NCBI GenBank assembly: GCA_023101725.1
Contig: JALJCO010001064.1
Span: forward strand, 90,001-154,000
Direction: 5' to 3'
Source: Atherinomorus stipes
Taxonomy: Eukaryota > Chordata > Actinopteri > Atheriniformes > Atherinidae
DNA length: 64,000 nucleotides
The notes under the pieces are model-generated. The model saw only the letters and a list, made by a program, of their open reading frames with translations. It was not told where the DNA came from and did not search any database. The position numbers and the translations under genes are program-made. Positions 55,525 to 64,000 of this stretch are shown here, one piece after another; within the stretch, counting starts at the first letter, position 1; every line of letters begins with the position of its first letter.

Positions 55525-55589
55525 GTGGTCCAGATCCAAATGTTCAGACATTCCCAATACGGGTAAAAAGACATCATAGTCCACTGAGG

Positions 55590-56516
55590 ATGAAGAATGA
55601 AGATAATGATGATTACGACTGCTGGCAGAAACCTTTATCAGACTCTGGATCTGAATCTGAAAGCAGTGATAACTGTGAGAGGAAAAAGGCGCCTAAATCA
55701 GGTTCAAATACTTGTGTGGAATGCTCAGTGTGTGGTCAGTTTATCCACAAGCGGTACATTCTACAACACATGAAAATACATACAGGAAAGAAACAATTTG
55801 GCTGTGATGTTTGTGGAAAACGGTTTAGTTGTGGCGCATACCTTAAAGTTCATATGAGAATCCACACTGGAGAAGAGCTATTTAGTTGTGACATTTGTAA
55901 CAAAAAATTTACTTGTAAATCAAGTTTAAATAGTCATAAGATAATCCACACAGGAAAGAAACCATATGACTGTGGTGTATGTGAAAAAAGTTTCAACAAA
56001 GTAACAAATCTCTATCGACACAGGAGACTCCACACTGGTGAGAGACCATTTGGCTGTGATGTTTGTGGAAAGAGGTTTACATTGAACTCACACCTTAAAG
56101 AACATATGAGACTTCACACTAATGAGAATCGCATTGTCTGTCATGTTTGTGAAAGATATTTTACTTCCAACACAAGTTTAAAGAGACATTTAACAATTCA
56201 CACTGGAGAGAAACCATTTAGTTGTGATGTTTGTGAAGCAAGATTTGCACAAAGCACAACTCTATCAAGACACATGAGGACTCATACCGGAGAGACACCG
56301 TATGGCTGTGATGTTTGTGGAAAAGCGTTCAGATTAAAGTCAGTTCTAAAAGAACATATGAGAATCCACACTGGAGAGAAACAATTTTCCTGTGAGCTTT
56401 GTGGAAGAAATTTCACTCAAAAGCAAAGTTTATTAAGACACATGAGACTTAACAAATGCAAACTTAAACATGGACAAGTTACAAGATTCATACAGAAAGA
56501 TGAGCTGGATGATTGA
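55590..56516 (+). CDS. C2H2 zinc-finger protein, nine fingers (copy 5, block B)
   Basis: The open frame of 308 codons starts MKNEDNDDYDCWQKPL, with A at -3 of the ATG. The acidic, serine-rich block (residues 4-27) and basic ERKKAPKSG (30-38) precede nine fingers with first Cys at 45, 72, 100, 128, 156, 184, 212, 240 and 268. Finger 1 has C-x2-C-x11-H; finger 9 ends in HMRLNKC, a C2HC variant. The exon follows the shared acceptor (AG at 55309-55310). The leader is broken upstream (LLVIKEVLSHD-TGA and the 52-codon upstream ORF), so initiation at 55590 is the best guess. Nuclear DNA binding is expected from the family; targets are unknown. It is the intact counterpart of the frameshifted block A copy. 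Confidence 0.85.
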   Translation: MKNEDNDDYDCWQKPLSDSGSESESSDNCERKKAPKSGSNTCVECSVCGQFIHKRYILQHMKIHTGKKQFGCDVCGKRFSCGAYLKVHMRIHTGEELFSCDICNKKFTCKSSLNSHKIIHTGKKPYDCGVCEKSFNKVTNLYRHRRLHTGERPFGCDVCGKRFTLNSHLKEHMRLHTNENRIVCHVCERYFTSNTSLKRHLTIHTGEKPFSCDVCEARFAQSTTLSRHMRTHTGETPYGCDVCGKAFRLKSVLKEHMRIHTGEKQFSCELCGRNFTQKQSLLRHMRLNKCKLKHGQVTRFIQKDELDD

Positions 56517-56974
56517 TGTAACACTTAAATTTCCAAGGATTTTTTTTAGATATTCCTGCAGTAACATCTGTGAGGCTTTTTTTGTATTTATGTACACTGT
56601 AAAAAGAGTATCTGGGCTGTAGTTGATATGAAGAACTTATTTAAATTGATCTAACTTAATTATTTGAGTTTGGTGATGAAATCTAATGTTTTTGAGTTAA
56701 ATAAACTTAAAAATCACACTTTCCTCTGAAATAAGTTTTTTACTTTCACTCAAAGTAATTTCTTTACGCTTTTTCAGCCTTTCGAGTGCATGAACAACAA
56801 AGGGTGTGTGGCTATTATCAAAACTCAACATTTCCAGACCACAAAGGCTCATGGGAAATACAAATCCAGCAAGAATTTAACCTTTTATGACCGTTATCCT
56901 ATAAATCTGGCAGATAGGCTTAGGAATTAGGGGAAGGGTCAGGGTTGGGGTTATATTTTAGTAAGTTACATGAA
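56517..56974. other. ZNF 3' flank, then third-unit border
   Basis: Up to about 56906 it is the ungapped version of block A's 3' flank, without the LINE and the AAAGGCC element. From about 56935, GGGTTATATTTTAGTAAGTTAC repeats the border at 30165, suggesting a third unit starts here. Confidence 0.65.
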
Positions 56975-58370
56975 CAGGGCTCCAGATTAACTTTTTCACA
57001 TGTAGCATTGGTGCTATCTACCTTTTCAGTTGGTAGAGTCTCCACAAATTAGGTAGCGACACCTTTTTTTTTGTATAAATTTGTATTAATACATGATTTT
57101 ATCTTGATGATAGTTGTGTTAATTTATGTACCATAGTTTTTCCTAATGTAAAGAATAACAATGGCCTAAACTTGATATTTGAAGAAATACTTTACTCTGT
57201 TATTTCTTTTCCTTATTTATATAAATTTTTACTGCTGCAGACAACATTAACTAAACTAACAGTACAGCTGATCAGAGACCGGTGCAGACAGAGACAGTAG
57301 CCGGACCCCCCTGTGAACTCGAAGCAGCTTTTTTGTGGTGATTTATTATTTACAGACATTTACTTGTTATGGTGTCGCATAATAGTGACGTCTTCAAAGC
57401 CACCGCAGTTAAAAAGTCTGTAAACGCGGATGAATCACCACAAAATAGCCCCTTCGATCTCACAGGGGGTCCGACTAAAGTTTTGTAACAAAACATTGGT
57501 GAAATGAAGGAGTTCGTGGCAGATAATGCCTTATTTAGAGGCTGAACGCGGCTGCCCCACCTTTGCCATTATACCACACATACGCTGATCAAGAGTGGAT
57601 CTAAATATCTCCCGACGGAATTCAAGTTGCACCAAAACTGTCTGGGAGTAAATCGACGTGTTTCCTGCTAGAAAATAGGTCCAGATTGGAAAAAAAGGAA
57701 GTTCCCCTTTAACGCAGACAAGCTGGAAGCGGAAACTTGTCACTTCCACATTTCCGTTGATTCTAAGTTAAACAGGTAGCTTTTATAAGCAGTTGATCGA
57801 GGGGGTGAGAAAACATGAAATATATACAGCACGTGACATTTAGACACGGACACCACCGCATGCGCAACCCCGCCCGCCTGCGACGAACAAAGTTTTTCAC
57901 AGTCATCCCCCTCCTGTGGATGAAATGACCAAAACAAACCTTTTTCTTGTTCTTGCAGCCTTGAGAACAAGAAGAAAGTTCTTGCTTCTCATGGAGGATA
58001 AAACAAGCTTTAAATTATTGCGCTGCTGTTGCCTCTCCTCCTTGTCGCAGCCAGGCTGGCTCATACTGGCATGTTGGTACTGGCACATGCGTTTGCCAGC
58101 ACCAAAACAACAGCAGTGCGCATAGCGAGTCACCCATAGTCTATCGTGATATCTCATTCTTATCATTTCCCTACACCAGTATTACCATGAACGGTACGAT
58201 ATGACCCAGCCCTTCAACCACAACATGCATTAATGCGCCAGGGCTATGGCGGGGAGTGTCTCTCTCTCTCTGTCACAAGTCGCACTGGTGCTACCTTATT
58301 AAAATTTGACTCGTACTTTAAAGAAATTAAGTTGCATATGCGACCTAATAGGTATCAGTCTGAAGCCCTG
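56975..58370. mobile_element. 1.4-kb hAT-like element with nested foldback half
   Basis: The ends CAGGGCTCCAGATTAAC and, inverted, CAGGGCTTCAGACTGAT. ATGAA lies on both sides (56970-56974, 58371-58375). The uninterrupted target is at 30183-30195. A half copy of the TTAA foldback element occupies about 57300-57713. The 5-bp repeat is short for hAT, so the superfamily is tentative. Confidence 0.7.
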
Positions 58371-58576
58371 ATGAAGAAGAAACTTCCTCTTGGGACTTCC
58401 GGCGTGGATTGAATATATGGCGACGTATCATGACTGCATTTGGGTCCCTCTCACTAAAGATGGCTGCGCAGATATCAACACTTATTGAACCCAATATAGA
58501 CATTAATATTCAAACGTTCCTGTGTAGTGTGAACACATCAGTGTTAAACATAATCATTTGCAACCTCTACCTGTAG

Positions 58577-59110
58577 AGTAAAGGCCTTTTCACACCGGGA
58601 CCGATGCCAATAAACGGCACGAAATTGCAAATAATTCGGAGGAGAAATATCGACACATTTGTCTATACACACCTGCTCTGATGCAAAATTATGAAGATGC
58701 AAGAACAAACTGGCATTTGTTATTCCAGAGGACCGTGAGCACATGCAGCAGTGACGGATGGAGAGGCAGCTGCAGGTGAACTTCTGGATGCTGAAAATGG
58801 CTGATCTCACCGTGGAGATGCCAAATGGGGATTTTAAATATAAAACATGCAGCTAATAACCTTGAATGGCTACAAAATGTAGGGAAAACTCACTGCTACT
58901 TCAGCGGTGCCCCCCCCCCCCCCCCCCCCCCGTTTGTCAAACAAGATGCTGCGACACAAAGGTGATTAATTCTGAGCCATAATGATACAGTAGCAGCGAC
59001 CAAGCCACACTTATCTCTTTTTTCTTTCTCTTTTTGCTTGCGACCAGCTCTGTGACGGTCAGAGCGCCTTCTCTGATTGGTGGATTGTGTATCTGTCGAA
59101 TGCGAATATT
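58577..59110. mobile_element. AAAGGCCTTTTCACACC element, second copy
   Basis: The left end AAAGGCCTTTTCACACCGGG and the interior match 38270-38760 (GAGCACATGCAGCAGTGACGG, CAAACAAGATGCTGCGAC). A 22-base C run (58910-58931) replaces a short CCCCC in that copy. Confidence 0.65.
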
Positions 59111-59450
59111 AAAGGTGCCATGACATCAAATTTCACTTTTCTGGGGTTTTGGGGGTATAATATGATCTGTTGTGCACTGATGAGGCCATGTGAATGTCCA
59201 GAGTGAGAATCAAAGTTCCTGTTTATGGTCTGTCAGCTTTGTCTCTCTGCTCAGAAACAGTTGAATCAGACAGCAGGCTATCATTCTACGAAGTTCTATC
59301 ATTCTACGTAATTAAATTGCTCCAATAAGAGCACACTATCAAGTAAACAGCCCCCCCCCCCCCACTCGTATGTGACGCAATTCCAACCTCCATCTTCTGA
59401 GGTAAACCGAATGCACCATAAATCCCTTTTTAAAAACCATCTCTTTTAAA
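59111..59450. other. MITE-like sequence, incomplete
   Basis: TTAAAGGTGCCATGACATCAA is a frequent fish element end; the other end was not located. A C run lies at about 59350-59362. Confidence 0.4.
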
Positions 59451-59633
59451 CAAGTGTCAGTTGCTTTTATTGGTTAATGTGCTTCTTTTTATTTTCTTAT
59501 TGTTTCTTTCATCTCTATTTATTTTTATCTGATTTTATGTCTTTTGATGTGTTAGTTATTTTAAGTTTAGCACGTTGTTCAGTAACTGCTGTCACTTAGT
59601 ATTTTATGATATGATTAAAGTTTGCTTGATTAC

Positions 59634-59870
59634 ATCACAGGAAGTGATGTCATCACCTTTCCTCTTTAGGTACCTCCTTTTTCCTGGTTGAAAAGCAGCA
59701 CACGGCAGACTCCTCATGCAATGTCTGAAGTTAATCTGCTGCCATCCACGATGAAGCATCTTTGAAGCAACGCTGTAAGTAGTTGATGTTGCATTAGAAG
59801 TGTAATGAACATGTATCTGAAGTTATTTGGTTAAAAATCACAACATTTGAACTTAGAAAAGGTGACTGAG
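59634..59870 (+). repeat. 230-bp dispersed cassette, copy 5 of 5
   Basis: CACAGGAAGTGATGTCATCACC, CTTTTTCCTGGTTGAAAAGC, ATGTCTGAA..AATCTGCTGCC and GTAAGT at 59775. It is preceded by the same AT-rich stretch as copies 3 and 4, so it belongs to a third duplication unit. No ZNF exon follows within the window. Confidence 0.75.
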
Positions 59871-60391
59871 ATATTGCCAACCACAAACAACAGCAGAAGT
59901 TTGATCTGGGATGTAATATAAGAACTGCATAGATAAAGTTTTTAAATCCTGGTCTTCCATCTCCATTATTCTACATATATTGCTTGGGTGATAAGACACT
60001 GCTTTGCCTGTCAAATAAAGTTCAGATGGATGCCCACATTATGTAGCCAGTGTTGCCAGATCTAATGAGATGTATAAGTAACCAATTATATATCCCAGAG
60101 ACATGGGCCCGTAAACATAATTAAATGATTACAATTTTTCTGTCTGTGGGTGGATCGGTGCACACACAAACGCTAACAATCCTAATAAAAGAGACAAATA
60201 CAAATTGTTTAATTTACAAAAGTAGTGGGAGAGTAGGTCTTGGAGGGGGAGAGAGGGTGAAGGAGAGGATGGTGGGAATAGATTAGAGAAGGAGGGATGT
60301 TGGTAAGTAAGGTTAGGAGGTATGATGGGGGAAGGATAAGGAGAGGTTGTGATTTTGTGCTTTGGCATCAAAGATTCTGCACATTAGTCTT

Positions 60392-60439
<48 letters not shown>

Positions 60440-60868
60440 GTCCTGTCCAGCATCGAAGCAAGCAGAATGGAAATCTGATTGCTTTATTCTGTTGAACAGT
60501 TTTGCTTTATCAAGCGGAGCTTTATGAACATAAGGCTCCACTTGATATCATGTTTATTCATTTTATTTCTTTATTTAAACATTTGTCTATTACACCATTC
60601 CATTTCATACTGCTGGGCCTGACAAGGGAGAAATGAAAGTGAATAGAGGTAATGATAGAAAGTGAAACAGAGAGAGAGGAGTAAGGAAGAGGAAGAGAGA
60701 GAGGAGAGAAAACATGAATCCACTTACACAGTTCACTGGTACATCTGTACCGCGATCCCTAAACAACCAAGGTCTCTGTTGGAAAACAAAACAAGCAATC
60801 CCCTACAGGAGGACCTGCAGGTGGCTTAAATATCCTCAGATCATACAAACACACGCAGAACTACGCAG
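59871..60868. other. unassigned, purine-rich and T-run sequence
   Basis: A purine-rich stretch (GGAGGGGGAGAGAGGGTGAAGG) at 60230-60300, a T42 run at 60394-60435 and a second purine-rich tract at 60660-60720. No gene recognised. Confidence 0.45.
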
Positions 60869-60979
60869 AGAAGAGGTACAACCTAGTCAGCGCAATGGGA
60901 AGTAGAGAAGAGGTACAACCTAGTCATCGCAATGGGAAGTAGAGAAGAGGTACGACCTAGTCATCGCAATGGGAAGTAG
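60869..60979. repeat. 37-bp minisatellite, three copies
   Basis: AGAAGAGGTAC(A/G)ACCTAGTC followed by A(G/T)CGCAATGGGAAGTAG, repeated three times in tandem with two variable positions. Confidence 0.95.
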
Positions 60980-63900
60980 TGTCACAGTGTCAACATGCAT
61001 AATAAAGGGTGCTCCGTGGTGATACAGTCATGCAGATGCAGCCTCGTCTCTGCAAGGAGGAGGAAGCCCGCAAGGCTCGCGACCCAGGCCCCCAGCAGCC
61101 ACCCAGAGGCCCAGATCCCAGCTACCCCCCCCCCCAAAGAGCGGACATGCATCCCCCGAAGGGCGGCAAAAGGCGGCCCCAGCCGGAGCCCCCCGCAGTC
61201 TGGAGGCCCAGGCCCCAGCGGACCAAGACCAGCAGCTGCCGACCCCACCGGGCGCCGGGCGTCCCCCGGAGCGGAGACAGCGCCGGGCCCAGGGCCCAAG
61301 CGCCCAGGAGCAGCCCCCCCCCCCCCCCGGACCCGGGCGGCCCAACCGAAACCCAGGAGGACCGGACCCCCCAGACGACGCCCCCCAGGGCAGGCCAGCC
61401 CCCACCCCAAAGTCCCTGCCCCATACACCTGACACCAGGGCGCCACCACCTCTCCCACCCCCTACCCCGCCACCACGCTCACACACACACTCCCCACACA
61501 CCTACCCCAACACTGGGGCTGAAAGATATACCGTCACCGCCCCCACATCGAGACACAGGCACCCAAGACATCAATACCGCAAGAGCAACCACATACAAGA
61601 TACAGATCCCCCCTGCGCCCGCCCCGCACAAAAAACCCCGGAAGCCACAAACAAAACCGCACCCCCCACCAAAGCGCCCGGCCCCCAACCAACCCGCAGC
61701 CACACCGCACCGCACCGACACCAAGATGCCCGGCACGAATACCGAGGTACGAACCTCCGCCCACACCGCCCAGCCCTACCCAACACCTCCGTGTACCCCC
61801 CCCACACACGCATACACCCACCCACTCCGCTCTCTGACCTTACATACCCACACTCACTCCTCTCTCCACCCCCAACACTCTCCTCCCTCTACCGTCCACA
61901 CCTACCCCCACCTCCTCATACCCTCTAACACACACATGCACTCCCCCCACATAACTGCACCAACCCCTCCCCACCCCCCCCACACATACGCCCCCACCTC
62001 CCTATACCCCCAATACCCCATACAGTCCCCCCCTTACATGTCCAGCCCCGCCCATCCCTCTGACCTATCACACTCCCGCCCTTCCTTCCTTCAGCCCCTC
62101 ACGACCATCCCTACTAGACACTCACGAGCATGCCACTCCTTCCTCCATCCCCCCTTTCCTTCAACCACTTACCCACATCTCCTCCCTCTTCCAGCCCAAG
62201 TTCCTCCCTCCCACATTTCCTCTTTCACACTCTCATTCATTATTCTCACATACCCACCTCTCTCTTGCCCATGCCCTCGTGCCTCCTGAGTGGTAGCTCG
62301 GGCCGGGGAAGGAGCCGCGAGTTCCAAGCCCCCAACACGTTCCCCCCACCACCACCCCCCCCCATCCCCCACCCCCGGACGCAGCAGGCCAGGCATCCCC
62401 CAGGCCAGCAGATCCCCCGCAATGCAGCCAGCCTTAACCACTGGCGCGTGAAGTAGCCACTGTCCCCCCCTCCCCCCAGTAGCGCCCGGGAGACCGGGGT
62501 ATGAAAGGACCCTGTCCCCCCCCCCACCCCCCACTCATGACTGTGTGTGTAAGATGTGTGTTGTTTGCAGTTAAAACTAAGGGGCAGTGCCAAGTCATGC
62601 CGGGAGTGGGGTCGCGTAGGGGGCATGTCCCCCCAACCGGCCCCTCCCTCCTACCACACACTATATGGCCCGCCCCTCAGAAGTGGTTGTGAGCTGTTGT
62701 TATTTTATGTGTTTAGGTGTCTAAGTGTGGTTAAAACTGGGGAGCAGGCTGCCTCTAGACGTGGCAAGCAAAGGCACTTTGGTGCCCTCCCTCACCACGC
62801 CCGCTTGACACGCTCCCTCCCCAAAACCCTACGTGTGTGTGTGTGTGAGGTAGAGGGGGGGGGGGGGGGGGTCTTGGGAAGGGAGACCAGGGGGGTATGA
62901 ATTCCCCCCTGGAAGAAGAGCCGTTACCGGCATTAGGTACCCCTGCCTCCCGGGATCCCCCCAGGGCAGAAAGGGCAGGCATGGCCGCCCCCACGGCCCG
63001 GCGTCCGGCGTTCAGCACAGAGGGGCCAGCCTCAGCCCCTGGGGGCGCTCGACCACGCCAGGCCAGGGAGGGGGGAAAAGGGACGGAAGCGGAAAGGGTC
63101 GGCGGAGGGGCCAGAGTCACCGGCCCAACATCCCCAGGCCTCGCAAACCCCCCAAGAGGCACGCAGAGCTGCTATTTTTTTTTTTTTTTTTTTTTTTTTT
63201 TCTTTTTCTCCCCCTTTCCCCCCCCCCCCCCCCCCCAACCTGACACACACAAACCCCACCAATGCACCACCACCCCCGCACCCAAACACCCATCATCCAT
63301 GCACCCCCCACCCACCCACCCATCTCCACACCCCCCCACAGGCAGCCACACACACACACAACCGCATTCACGCCCCCCTCCAGTCACACACCCACCCACA
63401 CATACCAAGGACGGGGACCGCGGGGCCACCAGCCCCCCCCACGCCACAAGTCCACCGCCCCCAGCCCCCGGACCACGCGAGACCAACCCGTACGAGACCA
63501 CCAGCGCAGGCCAGCCCCAACCGACACAGCGGCCAGGCGGGACAGGCACCCGGCGTGGAAAAGACCCGGCCACCCCCGCAACCCCCCACCTCCACACACT
63601 AGAGCTGAACGATATGGACAAAACCCCACACCCCGACAGCCACGCCAGACACCCCAACATCGATACGACACGACATGACCACGGGTCCGCCGAAAACCAA
63701 GCACCCCGGCGGAAAGCGCAGCTCCGTCCGCGACCCCCAGAGCCCCACACGCAGGACAAGCACAGGGGAAATCCACACCCCCCACATGGCCGCTCCCGCG
63801 ACACCAACATCCCGGATGCCCACATCCCGACACAGACACGACAACGATACACCCCCCAGCCCCACCACACACACACCCCCACCAGCACACACACCCGCAC

Positions 63901-64000
63901 GCACACAGCAGAGGCGCCCCGGCGCAGTGACTAGACGTCACCAGGTCGTGAGGACCGGCCAAATCCAGAGGAGGCACGTCCCGCCGGCCCGCCCCCCCCC
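60980..64000. repeat. C-rich, strand-asymmetric low-complexity block
   Basis: The plus strand is dominated by C and A (CCCACCC, CACACACC) with C runs up to about 18. Long proline-rich frames (for example 61009-62289 and 62897-63934) arise because such sequence lacks stop codons. Both strands and several frames are open at once, with no domain. Segments near 61518 and 63602 (GGGCTGAAAGATAT, GAGCTGAACGATAT) suggest two related copies about 2.1 kb apart. The T27 run (63175-63201) is followed by an oligo-C tract. This could be the GC-rich 5' region of an unrecognised repeat. The window ends inside it. Confidence 0.6.

Larger units (their letters stand above)
41386..56906. repeat. segmental duplication block B
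   Basis: This is the counterpart of block A, enlarged by at least seven insertions absent from A. Those with A-side empty sites are at 41694-42390, 42462-43375, 44143-45178, 52302-53265 and 53905-54738. The stretch 45492-52250 has no counterpart in A. Confidence 0.85.

Noticed and set aside
60869..60979. CRISPR-like array
   Set aside because: The units are contiguous 37-bp tandem repeats without unique spacers, and the genome is eukaryotic.
61009..62289. 426-codon proline-rich frame, with similar frames at 60995, 62897 and on the minus strand
   Set aside because: C-rich sequence lacks stop codons, several overlapping frames on both strands are open together, and no domain, exon signal or biased codon pattern supports translation.

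Overview
This window looks like teleost fish chromosomal DNA. It carries clustered C2H2 zinc-finger (ZNF) genes with the HTGEKP-type linkers of vertebrate ZNF arrays. It is packed with DNA transposons, mostly short hAT, PIF/Harbinger-like and foldback elements. It also holds CR1/L2-type and L1-type LINE pieces, a tRNA-derived SINE, and (TA)n and (ATT)n microsatellites. There is no bacterial or viral gene content and no rRNA or functional tRNA. All family names come from reading motifs by eye; no database was searched.

The gene content is one ZNF family. Five copies lie on the plus strand at about 4.3-5.8, 12.4-13.3, 25.0-25.9, 34.9-36.1 and 55.3-56.5 kb, and a sixth remnant lies at 14.9 kb. 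Each is a terminal exon that follows the same splice acceptor and encodes a conserved acidic N-terminal block (core DDYDCWQKPLSDS) followed by six to nine C2H2 fingers. The 12, 25 and 55 kb copies are open. The 4 kb copy is frameshifted and chimeric, and the 35 kb copy has a single-base insertion in finger 7. Three THAP-domain exon remnants (30.5, 41.5, 45.7 kb) accompany the ZNF copies.

The cluster grew by tandem duplication. Units at 1.6-7.9 kb and 11.2-14.1 kb share both flanks; a related unit covers 24.9-27.8 kb. Block A (about 30.36-39.04 kb) and block B (about 41.39-56.91 kb) are clear duplicates, and a third unit begins again after B (56.93-59.9 kb). The blocks differ mainly by transposon insertions, so one copy often preserves the empty site of an insertion in another. 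A 230-bp cassette with a CRE-like palindrome and a conserved GTAAGT recurs five times and may be the family's 5' exon or promoter.

Between the ZNF copies the DNA is mostly mobile elements. A minus-strand LINE at 46.5-50.0 kb is split by a hAT-like element that contains a second hAT element, itself hit by a 213-bp hAT miniature element. Two of the three target-site duplications are perfect and the third matches 7 of 8. A SINE at 25.9-27.6 kb is split by a hAT element carrying a Harbinger-like insertion. A 2.9-kb terminal-inverted-repeat element spans 21.4-24.3 kb and a Mutator-like element with a 9-bp duplication lies at 20.26-21.36 kb. The last 3 kb (61-64 kb) is extremely C-rich on the plus strand, and its long proline-rich reading frames are probably not genes.
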